Of a stretch of 64,000 nucleotides of DNA, positions 1-11,310 are shown one piece after another. Position 1 is the stretch's first letter. Every line of letters begins with the position of its first letter. The stretch lies in the NCBI GenBank assembly GCA_963575745.1, contig CAUYUJ010000192.1:181416-245415 (forward strand), in the 5' to 3' direction. The position numbers were made by a program, and so were the translations under genes. This DNA comes from Prorocentrum cordatum. Taxonomy: Eukaryota; Sar; Dinophyceae; Prorocentrales; Prorocentraceae. The notes under the pieces are model-generated. The model worked only from the letters and a program-made list of their open reading frames with translations, searched no databases and had not been told where the DNA came from.

Positions 1-13
1 GGGGATTGTTGGA

Positions 14-101
14 CAGGGCCAGGACGAGGATAAATCCGTACGTGATGCAGAGCAGCCGGATCTCAGATATTCTCGATCTATTTTCACCCAAGTTGCAGTT
101 A
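14..101 (+). repeat. Family G dispersed repeat, 5'-most partial copy
   Basis: The motif AGGACGAGGATAAATC, and further on ATTCTCGATCTATT, match the start and end of the longer copies at 16,024 and 20,923. The central hairpin part present in those copies is missing here. Orientation is the same as the other copies. No gene is visible. Confidence 0.55.
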
Positions 102-116
102 ACCCGCATAGTAAGG

Positions 117-275
117 TTGGGCAACCTTCCCAAGGTGCCCTTGTATCCTTGCTTCCTCGGTCCATCCTTGGCCATTTTCGTTGGCCGCGCCCCGCTCGAG
201 AAGCTTCGAAGTGGGCGTCCAAGCCCCGTGCATCCTTATCGCGCATCCTTGCTATACGGGTTCACTGTATCCTCA
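117..275 (+). repeat. Family R dispersed repeat, copy 1
   Basis: About 160 bp that match, in reverse orientation, the segment at 58,592-58,765. Shared blocks include CGTTGGCCGCGCCCCGCTCG and the CCTCGGTCCA region. A short third piece lies near 57,735. Function is unknown; it is a dispersed element rather than a gene. Confidence 0.6.
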
Positions 276-326
276 CCCGAATGAGTCCTCGTCCTGGCTT
301 CGTCCGAGATTTGTCCATCACCGCCT

Positions 327-556
327 GGGGGAGGAGGAGGGGGAGGAGAGAGGAGGAGGGAGGAGGGAGGAGGGAGGAGGAGGAGGGAGGAGGAGGAGGG
401 AGGAGGGAGGAGGGAGGAGGAGGAGGAGGAGGGAGGAGGAGGAGGGGAGGAGGGAGGAGGGAGGAGGGAGGAGGAAGGAGGGAGGAGGGAGGAGGAGGAG
501 CAGGGAGGAGGAGTTGGAGGAGGAGGAGGGGGAGGAGGAGGAGGAGGACGAAGAGG
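327..556. repeat. GGA/GAGGGA purine microsatellite
   Basis: Nearly pure GGA and GAGGGA units on the plus strand. Every reading frame through it is open because the units cannot form stops, so the long Gly/Glu/Arg or Pro/Ser frames are artefacts. Confidence 0.95.
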
Positions 557-654
557 AGGGCCTCGGCGGGCGGTGGCCACGAGGTGTGCGGGCGCACCCG
601 GGCGGGGGGCAGCGATGTGTGGCACAGCCGCAGGTGCGGGCAAAGAGTGCGGTG

Positions 655-731
655 GCGGGCGCGGGGTGGGTCGCGGGGGGGGTCGCGCGGGGGGTCGCGG
701 GGGGGGGGTCGCGGGGGGGGTCGCGGGCGAG
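655..731 (+). repeat. G-run array (GTCGCGGGG units)
   Basis: Six GGGG or longer runs separated by TCGCG. The stretch could form G-quadruplexes on the plus strand. It is followed to about 810 by a CAGCAA/CAACAG-rich stretch. From 811 to 1,250 I see only GC-rich DNA, with three short recurrences of GCGCGATTC at about 1,154, 1,195 and 1,257 and no gene. Confidence 0.7.
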
Positions 732-1277
732 CACGACTTCAACGACCAGCAGCAAACAGCAGCAGTAGCAACAGCCATAGCAACAACAGCAGCCATAACA
801 TCAACAGCAGCACTTACCATTGTAAGACTGTTCGCTCTTATCTGTCCGCGTGCCCTGCAACTTGCATATCCCGAGCCCTCAATATCCGCCCTCCTCGTCT
901 TCGATGTACCTCCCTGGGTGTAGATCGTCCTTACCTGTCGCGTGTAAATGATGCAACCCCTACAACAGGGGAAGAGAAGACGGATGGATGAGGGAGGAAG
1001 ACGAAGAAGAACGAAGCACGGGGTTCGCAGGACGAGGGCCAGGAGCAGAAAACATTTGGCTGAACCAGACTGGCTGATCAGGCGGGTAGGGCCTGACGGG
1101 CGGGTCGGGAAGGCGGGCCCGAGCGGCCAGGTCGAGCAGGCGGGTTGTTGTAGCGCGATTCCCGAGTGAGTCGCGAGGTAAACCAGCGCGAGAGCGCGAT
1201 TCGTGAGGGTCGAGGGCGCAGCTGTTGAATCATGTGCGGAGGAAGTCCCGCGCGATAGCGCGATTCTTGTGGGGAAA

Positions 1278-1440
1278 ATCTGGCGGGAGTTGTTGTTGTT
1301 TTTGTCGTCGTCGTCGTTGTTGTTGTTAGTGTATTTGTTGTTGTCGCCGTCGTTGTCGTTATCGTTGTCGCTGTTGCCGTTTTGTTGTTGTTGTTGTTGC
1401 TGATGTTGTTGGTATTGTTGCTGTTGAGTGCTAAATGATT
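1278..1440. repeat. TTG/GTC trinucleotide microsatellite
   Basis: Imperfect TTG repeats with GTC and CTG interruptions. It is followed by a unit starting TATTGTTGGACCCCC that recurs at about 2,790 as TATTGTTGGGCCCCC. This suggests that the TTG tract and its flank were copied together. Confidence 0.85.
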
Positions 1441-1565
1441 ATTATTGTTGGACCCCCCCCAGGCGCTTTCACGCTCTCGCCTCGGCGCCGGCTAGATTTT
1501 CATTTAGAATGAGGCTCACGTTCCAGCGGTTTAGGGGGGGCACCAAAACCGGCCCCCAAACACCA

Positions 1566-2235
1566 TCAACGCTCCCGCTCGAGACTTCCTTTTTTATCTC
1601 GGGGCTGGTGCTCTTGCTCGCCGCCGAAAGCCGCCGTCCCAACAAAACTAGCGCTACCGCTTGAGACTTCCCGTGTTACCTTGGATTGGCGCGCTGTTAT
1701 TTCTCTCATCGGCGCCGCCCGCAGCAACAACAACGCTCCCGCTCGAGATGTCCTTCCTTTTTTTACTGAAGGCGGTGCTCCTCGCCGCCAAAAGCCGCCG
1801 TCCCGAGCGCTCCCGCCCGAGACTTCCTCCTGTTTTACGTTGGGTACTCTCTTTTCAATTAGCGCAGCTCGCAGCAAGAACAACGCTCCCGCTCGAGGCT
1901 TCCTCCCTTTTTTCTCAGGGCGGTGCTGTTCCTCGCCGCCGACAGCCCCCGTCCCGACAAAACCACGGCTCCCGCTCGAGATTTCCTCCCTTCTTACTCA
2001 AGGCTGTGTTCCTCGCCGCCGACAACCGCAGTCCCATCAAAACCAGCGTTCCCGCTCGAGATTTCGTTTTTCTTACTCTGGACCAACGCCCTACTCTCTT
2101 CAGCATTGGCGCCGCTCCCAGCAACAACAGCGGCCCCTCCTTTTCTACTCAGGGCCAGGTCCTTGCCTCGCTGCCGACAGCCCCCATCCCTACCAAGGCA
2201 ATCCTGTCGCTCGATACTTCCTTGTGCTTTACCCT
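1566..2235 (+). repeat. Tandem array, about 80-bp unit
   Basis: A degenerate unit carrying CTCCCGCTCGAGA, then TTTCCTCCC, then CTCGCCGCCGACAGCC, recurs at about 1,570, 1,650, 1,736, 1,808, 1,882, 1,966, 2,046 and 2,206. Spacing is mostly 72-84 bp, with one double interval. The three plus frames are open by virtue of the repeat and show no conserved domain. Confidence 0.8.
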
Positions 2236-2329
2236 TGGCTGGGGCTCCACTGGCGGTCTCGCATCGGCGCAGCAGGGCGCGGACATGCGTTTTCGAGGCG
2301 GGATCTGTTGAACTTCCTCGGAGGAGGTG

Positions 2330-2575
2330 TTTGCAAGACCTCATTGGGCGGGAGATCTGGGAATGGGAATAACGGACCCCGCTATAGAACAATAGTTCCC
2401 CATGATGGGGATGGTTACCATGACGGTCGCATGCTTCGTGTGGAAACATCGCGCATGAGGGTACAATGATTGTTGTTGGTGGTGTTGTTGTTGCTGATGG
2501 TGTTGTTGGTTGTTGTGTTATTGGTTGTTGTTGGTGTTGTTGTTGTTGTTGCTGTTGCTGTTGATGTTGCTGTTG
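2330..2575 (+). mobile_element. SINE-like unit Q (X1) with TTG tail
   Basis: Body with GGGCGGGAGATCTGGG, a small hairpin CCCCATGATGGGG, and a 3' end GGGTACAATGATTG running into (TTG)n. The same body occurs in reverse at 3,683-3,845. A repeatable body, a fixed 3' junction and a simple-repeat tail are what a SINE or non-LTR 3' end looks like. No RNA polymerase III boxes were recognised. Confidence 0.5.
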
Positions 2576-2576
2576 T

Positions 2577-2726
2577 CATAGGGCGGGAAGCTGGGTGTGG
2601 GTGGTTCCCGAGAGTCGTGTGGATGTTTGGTAGAGCTTGCATTGCCCCCCCACGAAGTGGGGGTATTGGCTGGCGTCGCATGAAAACCCTGGCACTGGGG
2701 AGAACACTGAGCGTTCGGGTAAAATG

Positions 2727-2771
<45 letters not shown>

Positions 2772-2776
2772 GAACA
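2577..2776 (+). mobile_element. SINE-like unit Q (Y1) with TTG tail
   Basis: Starts CATAGGGCGGGAAGCTGGG, contains the hairpin CCCCCCCACGAAGTGGGGG, and ends CGGGTAAAATGATTG followed by (TTG)n. It is closely matched by Y2 at 3,381. From 2,777 to 3,380 the DNA is AT-richer than its surroundings and holds no gene I can identify. Confidence 0.55.
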
Positions 2777-3380
2777 TTATTTATTCTAAAGAATAATTAT
2801 TGTTGGGCCCCCTGGTGCGCGCCCCCCCTGCGCCGCCTAGGCCGCAGCTACATTTTCATCATTTTCGTGAGGAAGCCTCAGAAAAGAGGGTGTGTACAGG
2901 ATCCGGTTGTTTTGTTGTAATCCGCTTTCCCTTGCAAAAAACAATAGAAAATGACATTTCTTGTTCTAATATAATCAAATTTCAAGAATCCCTTGCAAAA
3001 AATAAGGTAAAGTGGACATTCGCGCGCGCAAGACGAAATCCTTCCAAAACCTTAGTGTTCGCAGCGATTTTAACATAAAAACATCAAAAAACCAATGGTT
3101 TTTCAACAAAAATTGTCAAAATCTCATCCCGCGCGCTCTTGCGGATTCGTAGGAAACCCAACACTTTTTAAACATTTCTGTCAAACGGGCTTTTGCGAGC
3201 AACTTTTTCGAACTTCTGCGACAACGGTTGCGCACCTGCCAGGGCCATCATCCCTGTCAAATAATACCATGCGGGACACATTCGTTTTTTCTTCGCGCGC
3301 GCACGCCGTCGTCGTCGGCCGCGGGGCCCTGAATAGTAGCCACGGTCGTCCGCATGCCACGAAGTGAAGTGTCCGAACGT

Positions 3381-3565
3381 CATAGGGCGGGAAGCTGGGT
3401 GTGGGTGGTGGCGAAGAGTCGTTTGGAAATTTGGTAGAGCTTGAACCGGCCCCCCCACAAAGTGGGGGTATTGCCCGCCTCCTATGAAAACCCTGGCACT
3501 GGTGAGAACGGAGTGTCCCCACGTGCTAGTAATTGTTGTTGTTGTTGTTGCTGTTGTTGGTTTTA
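3381..3565 (+). mobile_element. SINE-like unit Q (Y2) with TTG tail
   Basis: Direct copy of Y1: the same start CATAGGGCGGGAAGCTGGG, the same hairpin (CCCCCCCACAAAGTGGGGG), the shared block GAAAACCCTGGCACTGG, and a TTG tail. The last about 20 bases before the tail have diverged. Confidence 0.55.
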
Positions 3566-3604
3566 TGGTTTCTGATTATGGAGGGGCCACGCCGCCCATA
3601 CCGC

Positions 3605-3641
3605 TCCCTAACAACAACAGCAGCAGCAACAACAGCAACAT

Positions 3642-3679
<38 letters not shown>

Positions 3680-3845
3680 ACCATCATTTCACCCGACTGT
3701 TCTATGCTTTCATATGCAGCATGCATCCATCATGGTAGCTCCCCCGCCATGGGGGAGTTTTACCTTGCGCATGGGGTCCGGTAATCCCTTGCCCCGATCT
3801 CCCGCCCGAGGAGGTCTTGACAACAGAGAGAACGTCTTCTACCGC
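3605..3845 (-). mobile_element. SINE-like unit Q (X2), reverse, AAC tail
   Basis: Reverse-oriented copy of X1. The (AAC)n at 3,608-3,682 is its tail read on the plus strand. The hairpin is CTCCCCCGCCATGGGGGAG. On the minus strand it shares GGGCGGGAGATC and CGGACCCC with X1. Confidence 0.5.
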
Positions 3846-4437
3846 ACCCGGACTGACAGAAATTGCCAAATTCATCCCTGGATAAACCGGTGGAGACCCC
3901 CCTTTCAAAATCCCCCTCTTCCTTCTACAAGCCCTCCCCCCCCAACCCCCCTCTCCCGATAAACCTCCCCCTCCCCATAACCCCCACCCCTTATTTCGGA
4001 TTCCACAAGGTAGGGAGGTGGGAGGGGAGAATGTCTAACCCCGCCCCCTCCCCACCCATCCACCCACACGACGCCTGCAAATGACAACGCCGGGCGTCGA
4101 AGCCAAACGACGGCGACGAAGACGAGCGCCGGCGCCCACCGAGCGACAGGTTCGAACCAGCCCCTTCCCCACTCCGCGGAATGCAAATGGAAAAAGGAGA
4201 CGGTTCGAACCCACCCCCATTTCCCCCGGAATCCTCAAGATAGGAGGACAGATGATAAACCCAGTTTGTGGAAGTTCAAAACATGGGGAACCCGATCTGA
4301 TGGAAACCCAATATGTTGGAAACTTGCGCCCCCGGCAACTCCCTGCTTGGCGCGCTCCGCGGGGACCAGCGCGTGCTCCAAGAAATCCGCTCGGACCCTT
4401 CAAAGCGCCTGTTTATGCTGTTGTTTTCTGTCCGCGA
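3846..4437. other. No gene seen; C-rich DNA with a 54-bp duplication
   Basis: A C-rich tract covers 3,895-4,060. GGTTCGAACC occurs at about 4,150 and 4,204 in a 54-bp direct duplication. The motif resembles a tRNA B box, but no cloverleaf or A box was found, so no tRNA or SINE is called. Confidence 0.5.
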
Positions 4438-4560
4438 GACGACAGCGATGGTTGTCCCAGAGGTTGTCGCGATTGTTATCCCGATGGTTGTCCCGACGGT
4501 TGTCCCGATGTGTATCCCGATGGTTGCCCCGACGGATGTCCCAATGGTTGTCCCGCGCCC
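4438..4560 (+). repeat. Short tandem array (GATGGTTGTCCC)
   Basis: Units of about 12-18 bp built on GATGGTTGTCCC. The unit resembles the arrays inside the J-array-K composites at 17 and 61 kb, but neither boundary module is present here. Confidence 0.75.
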
Positions 4561-4639
4561 GGCCAGAGCAACGACGGCGGTGGCGACGGCCGGCACCGCG
4601 GCGACCGCTGCGGCTGGCTGCGAGGGCGGTGACGATCGA

Positions 4640-4745
4640 GGAGGAGGAAAGAACATAAGCGCAAACTTTCACGGGTCCGTGCGACCTTCCTGGATCGGAA
4701 CTGGAACCCCCCTGGCGGATGCGCTCGGCGATGTCGGCGCCGATC
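4640..4745 (+). mobile_element. Foldback family A, left-arm-only copy (A7)
   Basis: AACATAAGCGCAAACTTT, TTCCTGGATC and CCTGGCGG match the left arm of the full-length copy at 14,551. The right arm is absent. From 4,746 to 5,030 I see no gene. Confidence 0.5.
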
Positions 4746-5029
4746 GATTTAGTGAGATGGATAGATAGATAGACGGACAGTGAGACCAATAGATAAGTGA
4801 TGCTTACATACGTGTCCTGGTGGTTGTCCCGATTTGTGTCGTCGTTTGGCCCAGACAGGAGGCCCGTTTGCAAACATACCAACAATATGTACAGGCAAAT
4901 ACATGTACTGTGCGCACAATTGTTGTATAACTTAGTTGGTGTGTATCTTTCGCGAGCCAAGAGATATTTGGCATGCCACTCCAATGCAATTTTCTCAGTA
5001 TACGAACGTTGCGCCGCCTCCGATTGGTT

Positions 5030-5830
5030 GGCAAGGCAGGCCCAGGTTGGCCCCGGGAAACGCATTGACGCCAGCTCTCCTCGGGGGCCCCCGCCAAAGG
5101 GCTCCAGAAGGGCCAGAAGGGAAGCTCGACAGGCCACCCGCCAAAGGGATCCATCCTCCTGGAGCCCTCTCCTCTCGGGGGCCTTCCCGAAGCCCTCCAG
5201 AAATTCGGAATGGGCCCCCAGACGGCCCGAGAGGGTTCCAACAGGGCCCCCTTGGGCCGTCCAGGGGGGTGGGCCCTTTGGGTCAAAATATATTGGCGCC
5301 ACCTCTGGGTTCAGAGACCTTGGCTGCGTTTGCGCCTTTTCGGGGCTTGTTCGGGACTTCGGGAGCGGGTCGCGGGGGCTCGGGAGGCGTCCCAGAAGGG
5401 CCCAAGAGAGACCAAAGAAAGGCTCCCGACAGTGGCACCTAGAGGGCCCTCTTGGGTGCCACTGGGGAGGTTCTCCTTGGGCCCTCTTGGGCCGCTCCCT
5501 GGGCCTCTTGGAGCCTCGTTGAACTCTCTGGGGGCCCATTCGGGACTTCGGGGGGGCTTCGGCGGGGCCCCAAGAAGAAGGGCCCAAGAGGCCCCAGGAA
5601 GACTCCAAGAGGGCTCCAGGAGCGTTCCAAGAGGCCCCCCCAAGGAGGCGCAAAGTATCTGCACGAGTGTGCCTCTTTTTGTGGGCCTCTGGTCGCAATC
5701 TCGGGTCCTTTTCAGGGCCCTGTTGGGGCTCTCGTGAGCCGTCCAGGGGCCCATTTGGAATTCTTGCGGGGCTTCGGGAAGGCCCCGAGAGGGGTCCAAC
5801 AGGGCCCGGGGAGGATGCGGCCCTTTGGCT
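5030..5830. other. GGGCCC-rich low-complexity block
   Basis: Dense self-complementary GGGCCC, CCCAAG and AGGGCC words keep several frames open on both strands, with Gly/Pro/Ser/Arg-rich translations and no domain. Similar texture recurs at 6,660-7,060, 12,960-13,170 and 15,020-15,180. From 5,831 to 6,255 I see no gene. Confidence 0.55.
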
Positions 5831-6255
5831 TTGTTTTGAGCCAGTATTGCGCGGATCTAGAAATGATTGTTCCAGCCCCTCTCAGGCCGTCTCGGGGGGT
5901 GGGGGGGCGACGTGCGGGGGGGTGTGGGGGGGGGCGGCGCGACGCGGGTGAGTGAGCGTTGTCCTTGTGGGCGACGGTGGGCACGGTTGTCTTGAAGGGC
6001 CCCGTGCTCATTTGGCAGGGGCCGGGCACGACCGGCGTCCTGAGGACCGACGACGACGAGTGGCGCGCGCGCGCGCCGAGCGCAACAGGCGTGCCCAGAG
6101 ACGCCCCTGAATTAGGTGTAGTGTTTTGTCTTCTTGTTGGGAGTACATAAATATTCTGGGATTACGGAATCGCGTTTTACAACACGTATTTCTTATACAT
6201 ATCTATGTATAATGGATTTGCACTTCCCAATACATTGATGATCATATTGATTCTC

Positions 6256-6276
6256 GTATATTATTATTATTATTAT

Positions 6277-6371
<95 letters not shown>

Positions 6372-6373
6372 GC

Positions 6374-6425
<52 letters not shown>

Positions 6426-6478
6426 GGTGTTGGTGTTGGTGTTGGTGTTGGTGTTGGTGTTGGTGATGTTGATGTTGA

Positions 6479-6511
<33 letters not shown>

Positions 6512-6514
6512 AGG
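6256..6514 (+). repeat. TTG microsatellite with TAT/TAG and TTGGTG sub-blocks
   Basis: About 260 bp of trinucleotide repeat in blocks: TAT, then TAG, a long TTG run, (TTGGTG)n, (TTGATG)n, then TTG. The ordered blocks show successive slippage expansions of different variants. Confidence 0.95.
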
Positions 6515-7679
6515 TTTGGCGTTTTGCAGAAGTTATAATATAGGTGTTTTGCAAAATCGATCGTTGTTTCAAAACTTGTTATATAGGAGTTTTGAAAACG
6601 CTGTGGTTTGGCAGCCAGGGTTGTTTTGCAAATCGCGCGCGCCCGTATTCACCGGCGCCATATCAAGAGCCTTGGAGGGCCTGAGTAGCCCCAAGATTGG
6701 TCTAACATTGCCGCGAGCAGATCCCATGGGCGCCAGAAGGGGCCCGCGCGGGGGCCCAACACTGCCCCGCGCGCATTGCGTGATTCGGGGGCACTCTTCG
6801 GGCCCTCCAGGGTTTCCCCGTGCCCTCGCACCTCGTCGTGCAGGCCACTGGAGGGCCCCATGAGGCCAAGAGAGCTCCAAAGAGCTAGCTCCCCTCGGGG
6901 CCCTATGAAGCGCCTTTGGCCCCCAAAGGCCCCTCCCAGGGCTCTTGGAGGGCCCGGAGAGGGCTCCTAAAGGGGCCTCCCTGCTGTCAAGGACGAGGGC
7001 CGCCGTCTTGACCGCAGGGGTCCCCTCTCGGCGTCTCTTGGGGCCCTCTTGGGGCCCTGCGGCCGAACGGTGCCAACGACGACGTCTGCGAGGGCGTCGT
7101 CGGCACATTGCGCGGAGACTACAACTAGTACGATCTCGGCTTTGCCAGCGGCGAAGGAGGTACCGTTGGGTTGGTGGGTGGTGGCGCTGTTTGCCGCGCT
7201 CTTTGCGGTGGCCTCGCTGGGGGGCGACGCCACGAAGTTTAACAAGTCCCTTGTCGATTGACTGTCGTGGCCGTCGCGTTCTGGTTACGATGGCCGCCGA
7301 CATCATCCAGCGGATGAATCTACTCAAAAGGATGCCGCCAAGCAGTTCCAAATAGCAGACGGAGGGGTTCAGGCAGAGTCCTCGGCCATGGATGCGAGCG
7401 ATTTTGAGCTAGCAGATCTCGCCCATGTGGAGGTTCCAAGACATGCAGGAACTGTATGGCGCCATGTGTTACGACGGCACCATTTGGTACCAGCTTGTTT
7501 CCAGCTAGGACGAAAGGGCTGTGACCACGGGGGTGACATGCTTACTTACGTTTCTCTATCAGAGGTTGAAGGCATGGTTGTGACCGTGCTTGCGCGTTTC
7601 TCCACATGCGAGGTCAACTATGACGGCCGCTGGCGTGTGTTTACCCCACATCCTGAGGTGGTTCTTGTTTTCTCAGGAC
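6515..7679. other. No gene recognised
   Basis: 6,515-6,640 is AT-rich. 6,660-7,060 is GGGCCC-rich. The remainder has short open frames without any recognisable motif. Confidence 0.5.
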
Positions 7680-8760
7680 ACCTTCTCCTCGGCCCTCCTC
7701 CTTCTCCTTTCGCTCCTCCTCCTCCTCTTCCTCCTCCCCCTCCTCCTCTGTTTCGCAGTGGCGATTTGCTGGCGCAGGCTGGCGGTCTGGCCGTTGCCGT
7801 GGAGGCCCAGTGCGCCTGACGAGAGAGCGTGCCGTCGCTCTCGCCTCCCCCCCATCCTTCCGCCCTCCCTCCCTCCCCCCCGCCTGCGCGATCCTCCCAC
7901 CACATCTACCCCGACCCAATCTAGGAGGCTTCTATCCCCCCCCGGGTCGAGGTGCCGTTGTAGTGTTCCGCGTGTGCTCGTGCGTTTTCGTGGCAGTGGA
8001 GGCTCAGAGCGCTCGACCACAGCGTGCAAATCGCCCCGTCGCCCGCCTGCCCGCCATGGGTTGCGTCGTTCGTCGCCCCTCCTGCGCCCTGTCCTACGTT
8101 CCTCTGCCCCCTGCTGCTGTTGCTCTCGCGGGTCGTCCACCCTGCAGGCTTTTTTTGGCGGGCAGGGTGTGCACGGACAGTTTTATCTGTGCCGATTCCA
8201 GTCTGGGCCGCTCTGGCTGCACTGCGTACGGTGTGCGTACGGTGTTTTCGGTGGAGCCGTGGAGCCAACGAGCGCTCGCAGCGAACCGCCCGCAGGCCAG
8301 GTCACCCCGTCCTCCTCCTCCTCCTCCTCCTCCTTTTATCTTGGGGGACAGCAGTGCTCCTAAAGACAGCGGCGCCTGCCCTCCGCCGAGCTTCGGCAAT
8401 GGAGCTCGCCGGTCGATGGGCTCCTTCTGGCTTTGCATTTCCTACTGGCCCTTGGCTGGCATGGTTGTGTGCCTCAGGGTGGTGGGCATGAGGTTGCACC
8501 CATGTTTCAATATAGCTCGCTATCAACTTATAGCCGTGCGCGTGGTGCTTCAGTTTGCTGTATTGTACGCCCTCTGCTATTTGCATTGGCTCCTCTGCTT
8601 CGGCATCGAGGCTTTCTGCAAGCTTGTAGTTGATCGTCCCTCCTCCCTCCTCCTCCTCCTCCTCCTCCTCCTCCTCCTCCTCCTCCGCCTCCTCCTCCCT
8701 CTTCTGTCCTCCCCCACTTGCGTTGGGCACCTCTGCGAGTCCCGCCGTCTTCACCAGTAA
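7680..8760. repeat. Region with three CCT tracts
   Basis: Pyrimidine tracts lie at about 7,683-7,750, 8,306-8,336 and 8,638-8,705. Open frames bridge them but carry no domain, and the Leu/Pro/Ser runs are repeat-derived. Confidence 0.75.
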
Positions 8761-10800
8761 GGGGCACGCGCGCGCGAATTCCCTTTTAGTGGCGTGGTAG
8801 CGCCGTGCGTACTCGGGCGCTGGGCCGCCGTGGTGGCGCAGAAATTAGCAGTCCAGCTGGGTCGTCTCAGCGTGGCGCAGTCCAGCATGCGCGATCTGCC
8901 TCTTGCCACAGGGTGCGCGCTCTTGCCAGGACTTCGGCAATGCACTGCGCTGGACCTCGGTTCGGCACTTCGGCACTGCATTGATTTTCCCAGGGGGGAA
9001 ATCGTCCCCCAGTTGGGGCAGCCCCCCTGTGTTGGTGTTGGTGGCAATTTCCTTTTTGCAGCAGAGCAAAAACACACAGACACAATTCATCAACATCGTT
9101 CGCTGAAAGTGTGAATCTCTGGCCACCAGGGGCCAAATCTGCTTTGGGCGCCTATCCAAGTTTCAGGGCTTGAGGCGGTTTTCCTTCCGGCGTGCGGGCA
9201 CCGAAGCTGCTTTCGACGCCTTCCTACCCACTGTTTCTAAACACCTCTTCCGAACACTGGTCAGGTTGTCGTGGCGACGCGGCTGCGACCCCCGCGCGGT
9301 CGTGTAAGGTTGTGGACTCGAATCGGCCGATCTCGAACGATCCTGCGCGCCCGGAAAGCCGCGGTCGTTCAGGGTTCACCGGTGCACGCGGTATCCGAGG
9401 TCAACCCCGAAGTCGCCACGACACGAGCCCGCCGTGCGTTGAATTCGATGGGGTCTCCTCCTCCTCCTCCGCCTCCTCCTCCTCTAGGGGGTCTGGTTTG
9501 ATTCTCGCGTCCTGGTTGAGGTCGCGAATCCTGCTTGATTCGCAACTTTGCCTCGCCTTCGTTCGGATGCTTGTCCTGGGGGGAGTAAATTTAGCATCGG
9601 CGCCTGTACGGTTATCTGTGGTCGAAAAGTGGCCCGATCTGGCTGAACCCCGCTTCATTCCGTTCCATCTGGCATCGGGTTCGGTTTTGGGTCCAATTTG
9701 GTTTGATTTGGCCTAGATGGCTCTTCAATCGGGTAGAATAACCTTTGCCGTTTTTGAAGGCATCCCTGGAGTTGCCGCCTTTGGCGAGTTCAAACATCTA
9801 CCCAGGGCGGCGTCGGTCAGGGCCCCGAGAAGGAGTTCGAAAGGTCATCCTAGCAGATGGGGTATTTGCCCCTCCCACTCGTATGGGTCGCTCGCGCCCC
9901 GCTTCTCGGTTCCCGTTTTCTGCTCGGTCCGCATTCGTTCTTCGTGGGCAAGTCAGTTCGTTCTTGCTGGTGTTGCAAGACGTTGTCTGGGCGAGGGTGC
10001 TATGAGATGGCGCTACTGTTGCTGGGACGGCACGGTGTACCCGTCGAGGAGTCGTTATCGGAAGCTTGGCGATGCAGCATATGTTTTTCAGATCGCACGA
10101 ACTACAGGTCAGTCATCTCAGTGGTCAGGACGTGCTGGAAGTGTGATGTCTTGCTTAATCGAGCTTCCACGCTCACAGGGCCGACGCCTTCGCGGACTCC
10201 GTGCGGAAGACGCTCGAGGCTTGTTGTTTCTTGCTGTGCGACCAGTCTGTTCGGTCACGTGGCGTTGTCGAATCCGTGTGTGTGTGTGTTGACATCTGTC
10301 CCGCATGTGTTTGTTGGCTTCGCCTCGCCCCAGGAGTTGTGAATTCGCCTGGCAATTGCCGGATGTGCGCGAAGGCGTGCCGGCGTTGGTAATGTGCTCG
10401 GGGGCCTGCAGCGGCAGCCATTCCGACCACACAGGGGGTCAGTCTATGCATTGATGCAACGGCTGTAGTGGGAGCACGCTTGCTACGATCACTACGCTTG
10501 CGAGTTGTCTCCCCCAGTCCCAGGAGTGCGCTGCTGTCCCCGTCGGGCTCGAGCGTGCACGGTATGCCGAGGGCTCCCTGTATAGCGCTTCGGGGGTGGC
10601 AGGAACTCGGGTTCGCCCTCCGCCCTTGGACGGCCCCAGCGATAGTTCTGACGGCCCAGCATTCGAGAGATGTTAGCCCCGGGAGCTCCAGGCAGATCTC
10701 AGACTGAGTTCCGCCTTTGTTTTGTTGTTCCTGGCGGCCCCGTCGGACCAGGTCGAGTCCTCCAAACTGGAGTCTTCCGTTTCTGCGGCGCGCCCAGGGG
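8761..10800. other. No gene recognised
   Basis: Moderately GC-rich DNA. Open frames up to about 190 codons exist, for example a Cys-rich plus-strand frame at 9,857-10,342, but none shows a domain. A CCT tract sits at about 9,452-9,484 and a short GT run at about 10,276. Confidence 0.45.
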
Positions 10801-10803
10801 AGA

Positions 10804-11195
10804 ATGCAGAGCCGGCGGCGAGCTAGGGGGGGAAGTGAGAAGGAGAAGGCCTCCTCAGCAGGCGGCGGGACTTCTCAGAAGCCCCAGTGCCTTCAGAGGC
10901 GTTTTCTGCGTCCTCAAGGAAGGCGCAGAGAACTTCCCGGAAGGCCGTGGGACGTGTCCGAGCCTTCTGAGCAGGCCCGCCCCCAATTCTCGCTTGCCCC
11001 CCGCGCCCGGTGCCGAGAATCGAGCCGCAGGAGTCGGAATGAGCCCTGCGCAGAGAGAGGAACAAACAACTGCATAAGCATAAGCATAAGCATACACATA
11101 AGCATAAACATAACCCCCCTCGCTCGCCGCCAACAGAGGGGGCAGGCTGGCAGGCCTTCTCAGGAGGCGGCGGGGCTTCTCAGCAGCTCTCGCGC
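10804..11195 (+). mobile_element. Foldback family F copies (F1, F6)
   Basis: The 10,804-10,990 segment carries GGGGGGAAGTGAGAAGGAG and GGGACTTCTCAGAAGCCCC, and on its far side GAGCCTTCTGAGCAGG in inverse sense. It matches the better-preserved foldback at 15,835. A second piece with CTCGCTCGCCGCC and CTTCTCAG lies at 11,126-11,190. A CATAAG hexamer run occupies 11,073-11,118. Confidence 0.5.
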
Positions 11196-11310
11196 CTGGG
11201 GCCCCCCTGCATCCCCCCTGTGGCGCGCCGCCGCAGGTCAACCCGACGAGGGGCTCCTTGCCCAGACTTCGTTCACGACGGGGACCCCAGAGTCGGGGCC
11301 GGCAAAGTGG

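Noticed and set aside
160-185. Third spliced-leader relic (GGCCATTTTCGTTGG)
   Set aside because: Only about 14 of 20 positions match, and the site belongs to dispersed repeat family R, whose other copy matches even less.
4140-4215. Possible tRNA gene or tRNA-derived SINE from two GGTTCGAACC words
   Set aside because: No A box, acceptor stem or anticodon arm could be fitted. The two words belong to a 54-bp duplication.
9857-10342. Cys-rich plus-strand frame as a zinc-finger gene
   Set aside because: Cysteine spacing (CSICFSD, CWKCDVL) lacks partner His/Cys residues at usual distances, and there is no repeated family signal.
11073-11118. Telomere-like CATAAG hexamer run
   Set aside because: Only about seven imperfect units, and the unit does not match known telomere repeats of alveolates or plants (TTTAGGG).
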